Shown: piece by piece, positions 1 to 10,551 of the stretch
How the letters are laid out: each line of letters begins with the position of its first letter
Position numbering within the stretch: position 1 is the stretch's first letter
Assembly (NCBI RefSeq): GCF_026723865.1
Contig: NZ_CP113529.1
Location: 2,232,001 to 2,296,000 of the forward strand
Length of the DNA stretch: 64,000 nt
Origin: Mycobacterium sp. Aquia_216
Lineage (GTDB): Bacteria > Actinomycetota > Actinomycetes > Mycobacteriales > Mycobacteriaceae
Direction: 5' to 3'
The notes under the pieces: model-generated
Told to the model about the DNA's origin: nothing
The model's input: only the letters and a program-made list of their open reading frames with translations
Databases searched by the model: none
Position numbers and translations under genes: made by a program

Positions 1-2
1 TG

Positions 3-1463
3 TCCATCCCGCAATTTGGCGCCCACGACATTCGCATATCGTCGGCGCTGCAGGATTGCACACCCGCCGCGATCATCACGACGTCCGCTGCCGTCGACGG
101 TGTCATCAAATACGCTGAGGCGCACGGCACTTCGGCGGCACCCGCGGTCATCGAAATCGACTCACTCGACTTCTATTCCGCCGGCGAATTCACTCGGGCA
201 GAATATTCGCATCCCAAGGAAGCTTATCTGCAGTACACCTCGGGATCGACCGGCCAGCCGGCCGGCGTCGTGATCACTCACGAGAATGTGCTTACTAATT
301 GCCAGCAACTCGAGTCGGCTTTGTTCGACGTTTCCGGGTCACCGGAATCGTTGGTGTCCTGGCTGCCCTTCTATCACGATATGGGGCTCATTCAAGGGAT
401 CTGCTTTCCCACGGTATGGGCACGTCCCGCGGTGTTGACGAGTCCGATCGCATTTCTGGTGGAGCCGGCTCGTTGGATGAGGCTGCTTGCCGCCAATCCG
501 CGGCCATTCTCCGCCGGGCCTAATTTCGCTTTCGATCTGGCGGTGCGCAGAATTTCGGACGACGACATGGCCGGGCTTGACCTCGGCGCAGTGGTGGGGC
601 TGGCCAATGGCGCCGAGCGGGTGCAGCCGGCGTCGATCGCCCGCTTCATGGACCGATTCTCGCGGTACAACCTGCCAAACACGGCTATCAGGTCGTGCTA
701 TGGGCTCGCCGAGGCGACTCTGTATGTCGCGAGCGCGTCGGCGGGGCAGGCGCCCAGATCCGTGCGTTTTCAATACCAGCAACTGTCGGGCGGTCAGGCG
801 ACGCCCTGCACGGAGGAACAAGGCGGTAGCGACCTCGTCAGCTACGGCACGCTGAAGTCCCCGCTGGTGCGCATTGTCGACCCTGAAACCAGGGCCGAGA
901 CCCCGTCGGGAATCATCGGCGAGGTCTGGGCGCACGGTGCCAACATCGGCACGGGATATTGGCGGAACCCGGAACGGACCAAACGCACCTTTGGCGCAAA
1001 GATTGCCTCTCCAACTCCGGGCACACCCGAAGGTCCCTGGTTGCGGACGGGTGACCTGGGGTTCATGCACGACGGCGAATTGTTCATCGTGGGCCGCCTC
1101 AAGGATCTGCTCATCGTCGACGGACGCAATCACTACCCCGACGACATCGAGTCGACGATTTCACAGATCACCAAGGGCCGGGTGGCGGCGATTTCGGTTG
1201 TCGATGACACCAGCGAGCAGCTCGTTGCGATCGCGGAGGTGAAGAGCCGCGGCGGATCCGATGAGGATGCCCGGCAGAAACTTCGCTCGATGCGACGCGA
1301 GGTCGCGGCCGCCATCTCGAGCGCACACGGTGTGCGTATCACCGATCTTGTGCTCGTGGCGCCCGGTTCGCTTCCCCTCACGACGAGCGGCAAGGTCCGC
1401 CGGTCGACTTGTGTCGAGACCTATCGCCGGGAGGAGTTTGACCGTCTGGATGTCTCGGCATGA
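3..1463 (+). CDS. fadD26: Fatty-acyl-AMP ligase, FadD26-like (5' end outside window)
   Basis: Activates a long-chain fatty acid as acyl-adenylate and passes it to the carrier domain of a PKS rather than to CoA. The reading frame is open at the left edge; 486 residues are present and about 100 N-terminal residues are missing if it has the usual length of about 580. The adenylation motif YTSGSTGQPAG begins near base 234. WLPFYHDMG, SYGLAEATLY, LRTGDLG and GRIKDL-like GRLKDLLIVDGRNHYP follow in the normal order, and the C-terminus keeps SGKVRRS. Its TGA overlaps the ATG of the next gene (ATGA), the same coupling as fadD26-ppsA in M. tuberculosis. The sequence resembles FadD26 more than FadD28, yet its partner has a Mas-like body. 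Function as a FAAL is very likely; the exact orthologue name is less sure because of the altered context. Confidence 0.9.
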   Translation, partial: SIPQFGAHDIRISSALQDCTPAAIITTSAAVDGVIKYAEAHGTSAAPAVIEIDSLDFYSAGEFTRAEYSHPKEAYLQYTSGSTGQPAGVVITHENVLTNCQQLESALFDVSGSPESLVSWLPFYHDMGLIQGICFPTVWARPAVLTSPIAFLVEPARWMRLLAANPRPFSAGPNFAFDLAVRRISDDDMAGLDLGAVVGLANGAERVQPASIARFMDRFSRYNLPNTAIRSCYGLAEATLYVASASAGQAPRSVRFQYQQLSGGQATPCTEEQGGSDLVSYGTLKSPLVRIVDPETRAETPSGIIGEVWAHGANIGTGYWRNPERTKRTFGAKIASPTPGTPEGPWLRTGDLGFMHDGELFIVGRLKDLLIVDGRNHYPDDIESTISQITKGRVAAISVVDDTSEQLVAIAEVKSRGGSDEDARQKLRSMRREVAAAISSAHGVRITDLVLVAPGSLPLTTSGKVRRSTCVETYRREEFDRLDVSA

Positions 1464-4400
1464 CGTCCGCCGTCCCGGACGAGGCCGAGCTGCGGCGCTG
1501 GCTGATCGACTATCTGATTACCGAGATCGGTTGTGATAGCGATGAAGTCGGCCTCGACGTGGCGTTCAACGACTTGGGCGTCGGCTCCCGTGATGCGGTC
1601 GTACTCTCGGGAGAATTGGCCACCTTAATCAACCGGTCGGTGTCCCCGGTGGATTTTTGGCAGCACCCCACGATCAACGAGTTGGTGCAGTTTCTGACCA
1701 CCCCCGAGTCGGAGTCCGCGGCGCAAGCCGTCTCGGCAGAGCGCGGTTCGGTCGACGAGCCCATCGCGGTGATCGGGTTGGGATGTCGTTTTCCCGGCGA
1801 GGTTTGCGGGCCGGACGCATTCTGGCGATTCTTGGGTGAGGGTCGTTCGTCGATAACCGAGGTGCCTGCCGATCGGTGGGAGCCGTTTGACGACGGTTCG
1901 CCGGAGATCGCGACGGCGTTGGCCGCCACCACTCGCTGGGCTTCGGTGTTGACCGACGTCGATGGTTTCGACGCAGAATTCTTCGAGATCTCCCCGCGTG
2001 AAGCGACCGCGATGGACCCGCAGCAGCGTCTGCTGCTGGAGGTGGCCTGGGAAGCGTTGGAGCACGCCGGTATTCCCGCGGAATCCTTGCGCCGATCGCA
2101 GACCGGCGTTTTCGCCGGAGCGTGTGCGACCGACTACGGATACCTGGCGGGAACGGACCTGAGTCGTGTCGACGCGTGGAGCAACATCGGCGGCGCCCTG
2201 AGCATCATCGCCAACCGGCTGTCGTACGTCCTGGATCTCCGCGGACCTTCGGTGTCGGTGGACACGGCCTGTTCGTCGTCGCTTGTCGCCGTGCACCTGG
2301 CCGCCCAGAGTCTGCGGACGGGGGATTGCGATCTGGCCATCGCGGCAGGAGTGAACCTGTTGTTGTCGCCGGCCATCTTTCGCAGCTTCGACGGAGCCGA
2401 GGCATTGTCGCCGACGGGTCGGTGCAAGTCGTTCGACGCGGATGCGGACGGATTCGTCCGCGGCGAGGGCTGCGGCGCCGTGATACTCAAGCGGGTGAGC
2501 GACGCTGTGCGCGACGGCGATCGGGTGCTGGCAGTGATACGGGGATCGGCGGTCAACCAGGATGGCCGATCCAACGGGCTGATGGCGCCGAACCCGGCCG
2601 CACAGATGGCCGTGCTGCGCGCGGCGTGTGCCAACGCCGGCGTTGCGCCACACCAGGTCGACTACGTGGAGACTCACGGAACCGGAACGCTTTTGGGCGA
2701 TCCCATCGAGGCGCGTGCCCTGGGTACGGTGCTGGGTCGCGGACGCCCCGAAAACGGGCCGCTGCTCATGGGCGCCGTCAAATCGAACATGGGTCATTTG
2801 GAGGGGGCCGCTGGGATCGCGGGCCTCATCAAGGCGGTGCTGGCAGTACACCGCGGGCACATCCCGCCCAACCTGAACTTCGCGACCCCGAATCCACACA
2901 TTCCCTTCCAAGACATGCGACTGAAAGTCGTTGCGGAACCCACGGATTGGCCCGATACCGGGCTGCCGCGGCGGGCGGGAGTTTCGTCGTTCGGCTTCGG
3001 CGGCACCAACGCCCATGTGGTGGTCGAACAGGCGCCGGCCACGGATCCCGTTGCCTCCCGGCAAGTCCCGGCGGTGAGCACATTGGTGGTCTCGGGCAAG
3101 ACGACCGAGCGGGTGGCGTCCTGGGCGTCGGCGCTGGCCGAGTGGATGGACGGCGACGGCGCCGATGTGGCGTTGGCCGATGTCGCCCACACGCTTAATC
3201 ACCACCGGCCCCGGCACGCGCTGTTCGGCACCGTGTGTGCGCGCGATTCCCGGCGGGCGATCGCCGGGTTGCGGGCATTGGCCGACGGCAAGCCGGCGGA
3301 CGGAGTGGTACTCACCCGGGAGGGAAAGTCGGGGCCCGGCACGGTTTTCGTCTACTCCGGTCAGGGTTCGCAGTGGGCGGGGATGGGACAGCAGTTGTTG
3401 GCCGACGAGCCGGCATTCGCCGCGGCGGTCGCCGAGCTGGAGCCCACCTTCGTGGCGCAGGCCGGATTCTCGCTGCAGCAGGTACTGGCCGAGGGCCGGG
3501 CAGTAACGGGCATCGAGCGGATTCAGCCGGTGCTGGTGGGTGTGCAGCTGGCGCTGACCACGCTGTGGCGTTCCTATGGGATTGAGCCGAGCGCGGTGAT
3601 CGGGCACTCGATGGGCGAGGTCACCGCGGCGGTGGTGGCCGGGGCTCTGAGCGTCGCCGACGGGCTGCGGGTGATCGCCACCCGGTCGCGGTTGATGGCG
3701 CGGCTGGCCGGTCAGGGCGCGATGGCGCTGCTGGAATCCGACGCCGCCGCCACCGAGAAGCTCCTGGTCGACTACCCGCAGTTGAGCATCGCGGTGTACG
3801 CCTCGCCGGGACAGACGGTGATTGCCGGCCCGCCCGAGCAGGTCGACGCGGTGATGGCGGTGGTGGCCGGCGGCGACCGACTGGCCCGGCGCATCGAAGT
3901 CGACGTGGCCTCCCACCACCGGATCATCGAGCCGATCCTGCCCGAATTATGTTCTGAGCTAGCCGATTTGACCCCGGATGCGTCGGCCATCCCGGTGATC
4001 AGCACCACCTGCGGCCCCGACGACACACCGGTGTTCGACGCTGACCATTGGGCGGCCAACCTGCGCAACCCGGTTCGGTTCAGCCAGGCCGTCGCCATGG
4101 CCGGCGCCGACCACTCCACGTTCGTCGAAATCAGCCCACACCCGCTGCTCACGCACGCCATCAATGACATTCTCGGCGCCGGCGACTACCAGATCGTCAG
4201 CACCCTGCAGCGCGATGCCGATGACACGCTGGCGTTCCACTCCAACGTCAACGCCAGCCACACCACTACTGCGCCCCAAACCCCACATCCGCCCGAACCA
4301 CATCCGCCGCTGCCCACCGCACCCTGGCACCACACCCGCCACTGGCTCGGCGCCGTCGAGCATCGTGCGCGGCTAGCGGCCCACGACGGCGAGGGATCCG

Positions 4401-7400
4401 CGGTGGCCGGCGGCCACACCGTTTCGGTGCATCCGCTGTTGGGTGCGCACGTGCGGCTACCCGAGCAGCCCGAGCGTCATGTCTGGGCCGGCGAAGTCGG
4501 CACCACGGCCCACCCCTGGCTCAGCGACCACCAGGTGCATGCGGTCCCGGCCTTCCCCGGGGCCGCATACTGCGAAATGGCGCTGGCCGCGGCCCGCGCC
4601 ACGCTGGGCGATGCATCCGAGGTCCGTGACATCCGCTTCGAACAGATGTTGTTGCTCGACGAACAGACCCCACTGCACGCCGACGCGTCGGTGCGGGCGT
4701 CCGGCGTCGTCGACTTCGAGGTGCAGACCGACCACGATGGGGAGCACGCACGGCGCGCCTCCGCGACCCTGCGCCGCGCCGATGAAGACGACCGGCCAGC
4801 CGCGCAGAACATCGCCGGCCTGCTTGCGGCGCACCCGAATCGGGTGGACGGCGATGGGCTGAGGCAGTGGTTCGAGGACCGCGGAGTCCGGTTCGGTCCG
4901 GCGTTCGCCGGCCTGGCGGCTGCCTACACCGGCGACGGCACAACCGGCACCGTGCTGGCTGAAATTGAAGTGCCGCAATCGATTCGCGCACGACAGACCG
5001 GCTACGGCGCGCACCCTGCGCTACTGGATGCGTGCTTTCAGTCCGTAGCTGCCCATGCGCGCATCAGCGACGTCGGCGACGGCGGCATGCTGTTGCCGGT
5101 GGGCGTGCGCCGGCTACGCAGCTACGGCCCGCTGCAGCACGCTCGCTACTGCCTGAGCCGGGTGACCGAGGCTAATCGGACCGGAATGGAAACCGACCTC
5201 AACGTATTGGACGAGAACGGGACCGTGCTGCTGATCGTGCGTGGGCTGCGGATCGGCGGCAACGTCACCGAAAGTGACGCCCGCCGAAGGCTATTGGCCG
5301 AACGCCTGCTGGCGATCGACTGGCAGCAGCGCGACCTGCCCGCCGCGGGCGACGGCGCGGCCGGAGCCTGGCTGCTGCTGACGGCCTCGGATGCCGACAA
5401 CCCGTTGGCCGCCCAGCTCGCGGATGCGCTGAAAACCGAAGGTGCGCAATGTAAAATCAGTTGCTGGCCGACCGCTGAACAGGTCGACGTGCAGATCGGC
5501 GATGCCGGCGGTGTGGTGGTCCTGACCGGCCCGGCGGCCGAGGGCAACGGCGAGCAGTCCCCGGCCCGCGGCCGCGAGCAGGTGCGACGTCTGGTGCGGA
5601 TCGCCCGTGCGCTGACCGAATCCGCAGACGAGCCGCCCCGGTTGTATGTGGTGACCCGCAACGCCCAGACGGTGTTGTCCGATGACCGGCCCAACCTGGA
5701 CCAGGCGGGGCTGCGCGGGCTGATGCGGGTGATCGCGGCCGAAGACGCCCACATGCGTGCCACCCAGATCGACCTGGACGAGGGTGCCGACGCCGCGCAG
5801 GTGGTGCGCCAGCTGCTGGCCGGTTCGGACGAAGACGAAACCGCCTGGCGTGACGGGCGGTGGTACGCCGCCCGGCTGCGCGCTGCCCCGCTGCGCCCCG
5901 ACGAGCGGCGCACCGCCATCGCCGACCGTCAGCTCGACGGCATGCGCCTGGAGATCCGAACTCCCGGTGACCTGCAAGGCTTGGAACTCGTTGCATTCGA
6001 CCGCATCTCACCTGGGCCCGGACAGATCGAGGTCGCCGTCACCGCCTCCAGCCTCAACTTCGCCGATGTGCTCATCGCTATGGGTCGATTCCCCAGCGTC
6101 GACGGGCGTCAACCCCGGCTGGGGATGGATTTCGCGGGAGTCGTCACCGCGGTCGGGCCGGGAGTCACCGACCATCAGGTCGGGGACCGCGTCGGCGGTG
6201 TGTCCGAAAACGGCTGTTGGGCAACGTTCGTCAGCTGCGACGCGAATCTTGCCGTGACACTGCCGCCCGGCCTGGACGCCGAGCAGGCCGCCGCGGCCAC
6301 GACCGCGTACGCCACCGCCTGGTATGGCCTGCAGGACATGGCCAGGATCAAGGCGGGGGAACGGGTGCTGATCCACTCGGCCACCGGCGGCGTGGGGCGG
6401 GCCGCAATCGCGATAGCCCGGTTGGCGGGGGCGGAGATCTTCGCGACGGCGGGCAGCCCGCAGCGGCGTGCGCTGCTGCACGACATGGGCATCGAGCACG
6501 TCTACGACTCGCGCAGCACCGAGTTCGCCGAGGAGATCCGCCGCGACACCGACGGATACGGCGTCGATGTCGTGCTCAACTCCGTGACCGGTGCCGCCCA
6601 ACGCGCCGGCTTCGAACTGCTGGCGATCGGTGGACGGTTCGTGGAGATCGGCAAGCGCGATGTCTACGGTGATACCCGCCTGGGCCTGTATCCGTTCCGC
6701 CGCAACCTCACGTTCCACTACCTCGACCTCGCGCTGATGGCTGCCAGCCACCCCAAGCAGGTGGGGGACCTGCTGCGCACCGTGTACCGGCTCGTCGGAG
6801 ACCGCGAATTACCCGCGCTCGAGCACACCACCTATCCACTTGACCAGGCGGCCACCGCAATTCGCGTCATGGGTGCGGCCGAGCACAACGGCAAACTCAT
6901 CCTGTCCATCCCGCGCGAAGGACAGGGCACCGTGGTGGTGCCCCCGGAGCGGGCCAGCGTGTTCCGCGGCGACGGTGCCTACATCATCACCGGGGGCCTG
7001 GGCGGGCTCGGCCTGTTACTGGCCGCCGAGATGGGCAAGGCGGGTTGCGGCCGGATCGTGCTTACCGCCCGGGCCGACCCGACGGCCAAGGCGCGGCAGG
7101 CCATTGAGCGGATCCGCGCGGGCGGGGTCGACGTCGTTGTGGAGTGCGGCAACATGGCCGAGGCCGACACCGCGGCCCGGCTGGTGGCCGTGGCCACTGC
7201 CACCGGGCTTCCGCTGCGCGGGGTGCTGCATGCCGCGGCGGTAGTCGTGGACGCCACGTTGGCCAACATCACCGACGAGGTGATCGACCGTGACTGGGCG
7301 CCAAAGGTTTACGGTGCGTGGAACCTGCACCGCGCGACGACCGGTCAGCCGCTGGACTGGTTCTGTTGTTTCTCCTCCGCGGCCGCGTTGCTGGGCTCAG

Positions 7401-8020
7401 CCGGGCAGGGCGCATACGCGGCAGCCAATAGCTGGGTTGATGGCTTCACCATCTGGAGGCGCAGCCTGGGCCTGCCGGCGCTGGCTATCGCATGGGGACC
7501 ATGGGGCGAGATCGGGCGCGCCACGCACCTGGCGGAGGGCGGCCGTACCGCGATGATCGCTCCGGACGAGGGGGCGTACGCGTTCGAGGAACTCCTGCGC
7601 TATGACCGTGGCTACGCGGCTTACATCCCGACCACGGGGACGTCGTGGCTGACCCCGTTGGTCGCCCACAGCCCGTTCGCGGAAGCCTTCCAGGCCGGAG
7701 GAGACCACCAGACCGGCGCCACCACGGTGCGCACCGAACTTCGGTCGCTGCCGCAGGACGAATGGCCCACCCGGCTGCGGCGCCTGATCACCGAGCAGAC
7801 CGGCCTGATCCTGCGCCGCACGGTCGATCCCGACCGCCCGTTCGTCGAACACGGATTGGACTCGCTGGGCAATCTGGAGCTGCGGACCCGGATCGAAGCC
7901 GAGATCGGTATCCGGATCACCCCCAAGGCCATCGCCACCCACAACACAGCCCACGCTTTGAGCCTGCACCTGGCCGAGACGCTGGTGGCCGAAGAGGCCG
8001 CGACGGCAACTCCGGGCTAG
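1460..8020 (+). CDS. Mosaic type I PKS: ACP-KS-AT(methylmalonyl)-DH-ER-KR-ACP
   Basis: A 2186-residue fully reducing polyketide synthase. Domains in order: N-terminal ACP with phosphopantetheine Ser43 (GVGSRDA); KS (about 100-525) with Cys271, His406 and His446; AT with GHSMG Ser717 and the methylmalonyl-type VASH motif at 816-819; DH with His1024; ER with an NADPH loop [10 protein letters not shown] with [10 protein letters not shown] and the YAAAN catalytic motif; C-terminal ACP with Ser2135. From about residue 985 the sequence reads like mycocerosic acid synthase (Mas). The N-terminal ACP and KS instead read like PpsA, and the AT resembles that of PpsD. M. tuberculosis Mas (about 2111 residues) starts directly with KS. 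The gene occupies the mas position, convergent with the papA5 operon. Likely role: elongating a FAAL-loaded acyl chain with methylmalonyl-CoA to methyl-branched acids for PapA5. Start is fixed by ATGA overlap with the FAAL. Confidence 0.92.
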   Translation: MTSAVPDEAELRRWLIDYLITEIGCDSDEVGLDVAFNDLGVGSRDAVVLSGELATLINRSVSPVDFWQHPTINELVQFLTTPESESAAQAVSAERGSVDEPIAVIGLGCRFPGEVCGPDAFWRFLGEGRSSITEVPADRWEPFDDGSPEIATALAATTRWASVLTDVDGFDAEFFEISPREATAMDPQQRLLLEVAWEALEHAGIPAESLRRSQTGVFAGACATDYGYLAGTDLSRVDAWSNIGGALSIIANRLSYVLDLRGPSVSVDTACSSSLVAVHLAAQSLRTGDCDLAIAAGVNLLLSPAIFRSFDGAEALSPTGRCKSFDADADGFVRGEGCGAVILKRVSDAVRDGDRVLAVIRGSAVNQDGRSNGLMAPNPAAQMAVLRAACANAGVAPHQVDYVETHGTGTLLGDPIEARALGTVLGRGRPENGPLLMGAVKSNMGHLEGAAGIAGLIKAVLAVHRGHIPPNLNFATPNPHIPFQDMRLKVVAEPTDWPDTGLPRRAGVSSFGFGGTNAHVVVEQAPATDPVASRQVPAVSTLVVSGKTTERVASWASALAEWMDGDGADVALADVAHTLNHHRPRHALFGTVCARDSRRAIAGLRALADGKPADGVVLTREGKSGPGTVFVYSGQGSQWAGMGQQLLADEPAFAAAVAELEPTFVAQAGFSLQQVLAEGRAVTGIERIQPVLVGVQLALTTLWRSYGIEPSAVIGHSMGEVTAAVVAGALSVADGLRVIATRSRLMARLAGQGAMALLESDAAATEKLLVDYPQLSIAVYASPGQTVIAGPPEQVDAVMAVVAGGDRLARRIEVDVASHHRIIEPILPELCSELADLTPDASAIPVISTTCGPDDTPVFDADHWAANLRNPVRFSQAVAMAGADHSTFVEISPHPLLTHAINDILGAGDYQIVSTLQRDADDTLAFHSNVNASHTTTAPQTPHPPEPHPPLPTAPWHHTRHWLGAVEHRARLAAHDGEGSAVAGGHTVSVHPLLGAHVRLPEQPERHVWAGEVGTTAHPWLSDHQVHAVPAFPGAAYCEMALAAARATLGDASEVRDIRFEQMLLLDEQTPLHADASVRASGVVDFEVQTDHDGEHARRASATLRRADEDDRPAAQNIAGLLAAHPNRVDGDGLRQWFEDRGVRFGPAFAGLAAAYTGDGTTGTVLAEIEVPQSIRARQTGYGAHPALLDACFQSVAAHARISDVGDGGMLLPVGVRRLRSYGPLQHARYCLSRVTEANRTGMETDLNVLDENGTVLLIVRGLRIGGNVTESDARRRLLAERLLAIDWQQRDLPAAGDGAAGAWLLLTASDADNPLAAQLADALKTEGAQCKISCWPTAEQVDVQIGDAGGVVVLTGPAAEGNGEQSPARGREQVRRLVRIARALTESADEPPRLYVVTRNAQTVLSDDRPNLDQAGLRGLMRVIAAEDAHMRATQIDLDEGADAAQVVRQLLAGSDEDETAWRDGRWYAARLRAAPLRPDERRTAIADRQLDGMRLEIRTPGDLQGLELVAFDRISPGPGQIEVAVTASSLNFADVLIAMGRFPSVDGRQPRLGMDFAGVVTAVGPGVTDHQVGDRVGGVSENGCWATFVSCDANLAVTLPPGLDAEQAAAATTAYATAWYGLQDMARIKAGERVLIHSATGGVGRAAIAIARLAGAEIFATAGSPQRRALLHDMGIEHVYDSRSTEFAEEIRRDTDGYGVDVVLNSVTGAAQRAGFELLAIGGRFVEIGKRDVYGDTRLGLYPFRRNLTFHYLDLALMAASHPKQVGDLLRTVYRLVGDRELPALEHTTYPLDQAATAIRVMGAAEHNGKLILSIPREGQGTVVVPPERASVFRGDGAYIITGGLGGLGLLLAAEMGKAGCGRIVLTARADPTAKARQAIERIRAGGVDVVVECGNMAEADTAARLVAVATATGLPLRGVLHAAAVVVDATLANITDEVIDRDWAPKVYGAWNLHRATTGQPLDWFCCFSSAAALLGSAGQGAYAAANSWVDGFTIWRRSLGLPALAIAWGPWGEIGRATHLAEGGRTAMIAPDEGAYAFEELLRYDRGYAAYIPTTGTSWLTPLVAHSPFAEAFQAGGDHQTGATTVRTELRSLPQDEWPTRLRRLITEQTGLILRRTVDPDRPFVEHGLDSLGNLELRTRIEAEIGIRITPKAIATHNTAHALSLHLAETLVAEEAATATPG

Positions 8021-8031
8021 GCGAACGGGAT

Positions 8032-9285
8032 TCAGGCCAGCCGGGTCGTGCCCAGCGATACTCCGGCGGCCTGCAGCCGGGCCAGCAGCGCGTCGCCCAT
8101 CGCCGCGGCGGGAGTGAGTACCCCCCGTAACGGGGAGAGCCGATCGCGATCGAGCGCCAGCGCTAGCCCGCTCTCCGCGAGCATCAGCGACGTTGCGTGA
8201 TATGCGTCGCAGTTTTGGGCGTAAGTCGCCCGGTAGCGAGCGCCGGTCGTCGTCGTGCAGTACGTCTGGATCGTGAAGTGACCGCGCCGTCGGGAGAGAT
8301 CACTCGGACCGGCGCCGGGCTTAGGCACAATCCGCTCCATCAACCGCCGGGGCAATCGCTTGGCATGCCGGTTGCCCAAGCGGACGGCGCCCGTCAGAGC
8401 GCCCGTGACCGCCCTGGCGGCGACCGGAGCCACAAACGACTTTCCGAGACTCATCGTTTCCGAGTAACGGAACCGCCGGCCGTAAGCCCAATCTTGTAAG
8501 GCATTGCTGCGCCGAACAATTCGGTCATTGTAGGGGGCTTGGAAAAATCCGCCGACCCAGAAGCCGGACAATTCGGGTGCGATGTCGCGTCCCCGATGCC
8601 ACGAAAAGTCGGGTTGCGGACCAAGATCGGGTTCAGCGCCGAAGTCGGTGCTGAGTGTATAGGGATCCTCGATGAGTCGGCGTGCGTGTGCGTCGATTGA
8701 CGCGGTCCGCATGGCACCTAAATACGATGCGATCGTGCCGCCGGAGGCCCCGGTCTGCCGAAACGCGCGCAGCACCAACATCGTGTCGGCGAGTTCGCCG
8801 GCGTTATCCTCGGTTGCCCGGCAATGTAGCTGGTAGACGTTCAGATCCGAAGGGATAGAGTCGAATCCGCACGACAATACGATACGGGCGCCGGTGTCGA
8901 CGGCCTGCTTGTGGTATTGGTCGATGGCGTTGCGGGCGAACATCAGCTCGCCAGTCAGGTCGGCATAGTCCGTTCCGGCCGCGGCGCACGCAGCCACCAG
9001 TGGCAGGCCGTATCGCGCGTAGGGGCCGACGGTCGTCAGCACCACCTGTGTTCGGGAGGCCATCGCGCGCAGCGTCGGCGGCCGCGACGCGTCGGCAACG
9101 ATCACCGGCCAATCCCGTGCGGTCGGACCCAGCGTCTGCCGCACGGCCAGCAGACGTTCGCTGCGACGACCGGCCAGCGCGATGCGCGCCGGTGATTCAC
9201 ACTGCGCGAGGTAGTCGGCGGTCAGCTTGCCGGAAAAGCCTGTGGCACCGTACAGGACGATGTCGAACTCACGCCCGCTGTTCAC
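8032..9285 (-). CDS. Trans-acting enoyl reductase (Rv2953-like, saccharopine dehydrogenase-type fold)
   Basis: A 417-residue protein with an N-terminal Rossmann motif YGATGFSG (residues 12-19), about the length of the M. tuberculosis trans-acting enoyl reductase Rv2953 (418). That enzyme supplies the enoyl reduction missing from PpsD during phthiocerol synthesis. The GTG start overlaps the papA5 stop (GTGA), which sets the start and shows translational coupling; an upstream extension of the frame lies inside papA5 and is not real. In M. tuberculosis the gene lies elsewhere in the wider PDIM/PGL region, whereas here it is the last gene of the pps-drr-papA5 operon. Its stop codon faces that of the mosaic PKS with 11 bp between them. 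The ppsD product in this operon has DH and KR but no ER, so the pairing makes sense. Confidence 0.88.
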   Translation of the reverse strand: MNSGREFDIVLYGATGFSGKLTADYLAQCESPARIALAGRRSERLLAVRQTLGPTARDWPVIVADASRPPTLRAMASRTQVVLTTVGPYARYGLPLVAACAAAGTDYADLTGELMFARNAIDQYHKQAVDTGARIVLSCGFDSIPSDLNVYQLHCRATEDNAGELADTMLVLRAFRQTGASGGTIASYLGAMRTASIDAHARRLIEDPYTLSTDFGAEPDLGPQPDFSWHRGRDIAPELSGFWVGGFFQAPYNDRIVRRSNALQDWAYGRRFRYSETMSLGKSFVAPVAARAVTGALTGAVRLGNRHAKRLPRRLMERIVPKPGAGPSDLSRRRGHFTIQTYCTTTTGARYRATYAQNCDAYHATSLMLAESGLALALDRDRLSPLRGVLTPAAAMGDALLARLQAAGVSLGTTRLA

Positions 9286-10547
9286 TCCATGATCCAACTG
9301 TCCTCGGCGGGAGCAGAGCACAACAGGGCACGTATCGCGTCCAGGGACTTCTCGTGGCCCGGCAGGTTCGAATGGCGCTCGATGTACAGCCGGCCCGCAA
9401 AGGTCCAGCAACTGTAGAGATCGACCGGAGCGTCGGCCGCGAAGTGGAATTCGCCGCCGACGTCGTTGATCTCGATGCCATCGGGCGTGCGCAGACCGGG
9501 AATCGAGCCGACGTCCGTGCACATCACAAATGGGGGGAGTCCGGGCAGGCTTCCTTCGTATTGCAGGCTGAAGTGCAGCGACGACTGCTGGATCAGGCCT
9601 TCCGACAGATCGGCCCGGAATGCGTCGACGATGCCACCGGCCAGGCCGACGAGATCGGTATCGGGCCCAATTTCGGCCAGGTAGCTCGCCAACCCCAGCG
9701 GCATGGTGCCTTCGGTCGCACCCACCGGGGGCGTCAGGTGAAAGCGCAGGTCGACCGGATAGAAGTACGGAATCGGGATGTGCGGGGTATTGCGGAGTTC
9801 CCACTCGGCCAGCAGCAGCGCCGCGGCCACCAGGGAGTTGAGGCTGAGCTGGTTGGCCCGCCCCAACTCCACGAGATCGGATGTCTCCTGCTCGGTGAAC
9901 CGGATTCGGGCCACCGGAATGTGTTGCATCGAACCGGAATTCGATACTATGGACGGCTTCTCCACGGCAGGCAAGTCGTAGGCGAACGCCGCCGGGAAAA
10001 GCCGTTCAAGCCCCGAACGCTGCTGCTTTGTCACGCCACGTTGTTCGAGCAACGACTCGAGCGATTCGGGTGCGGGCTGCGGCATCACCGGTCCGGCGTC
10101 GCCGGTTTCCACCACGTCGGTGTAGCGGGACAACAGCTCTTCGAACAGAGCGAACACGTGGTGCCCGTCGGCAAGAGAGTGGTGCGCATACAGTGCTAGT
10201 TCGCTGCGCCCGCCGCCGACTTTCAGCCGAAGATTCAGCAGGGATTGGCTCTGGTCCAGGCGCATGCCGGCGATCGCAGACTCCGACGTGTGGTCATCGA
10301 TTATCCATATCCCCGGGTGCATGAGGTCTTCGGCGACAATCTGGTGCCGGCCGTCGTCGGCCTTCTCGAGGTGCCCGGCGAAGACCGGATGCGATTGCAG
10401 GAGCGCATCGAAGGCGTCTTCCATTGCGTCGATATCGACGTCACCAATGATCTGCATTGTCAGCCCGAAATAGGTCTCGTTGGCCGCGAACACTTCTTCG
10501 CTGTGCGCGAGCTTACGGATCACGGATCCGGAAAACACTCCTGACAT
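9282..10547 (-). CDS. papA5: Phthiocerol/phthiodiolone acyltransferase PapA5
   Basis: A 421-residue condensation-domain-type acyltransferase, against 422 in M. tuberculosis. It carries the active-site motif HHSLADG at 122-128 (HHxxxDG, with His123 and Asp127). PapA5 transfers methyl-branched (mycocerosyl) chains from the ACP of Mas to the hydroxyl groups of phthiocerol, the last step of PDIM assembly in the cytoplasm. It lies 4 bp downstream of drrC and overlaps the enoyl reductase gene by 4 bp. In this locus its acyl donor would be the mosaic PKS at 1460-8020. Its acceptor would be a chain made with one fewer ketoreducing module than usual, so it may meet only one hydroxyl on its substrate. 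Identity is very sure; the altered substrate is inference. Confidence 0.95.
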   Translation of the reverse strand: MSGVFSGSVIRKLAHSEEVFAANETYFGLTMQIIGDVDIDAMEDAFDALLQSHPVFAGHLEKADDGRHQIVAEDLMHPGIWIIDDHTSESAIAGMRLDQSQSLLNLRLKVGGGRSELALYAHHSLADGHHVFALFEELLSRYTDVVETGDAGPVMPQPAPESLESLLEQRGVTKQQRSGLERLFPAAFAYDLPAVEKPSIVSNSGSMQHIPVARIRFTEQETSDLVELGRANQLSLNSLVAAALLLAEWELRNTPHIPIPYFYPVDLRFHLTPPVGATEGTMPLGLASYLAEIGPDTDLVGLAGGIVDAFRADLSEGLIQQSSLHFSLQYEGSLPGLPPFVMCTDVGSIPGLRTPDGIEINDVGGEFHFAADAPVDLYSCWTFAGRLYIERHSNLPGHEKSLDAIRALLCSAPAEDSWIME

Positions 10548-10551
10548 CCCC

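Noticed and set aside
1460..8020. DH motif of the mosaic PKS lacks the glycine of HxxxGxxxxP
   Set aside because: The same variant (DHQVH followed by a proline) is present in known Mas, so it is a family trait and not a sign of inactivation.
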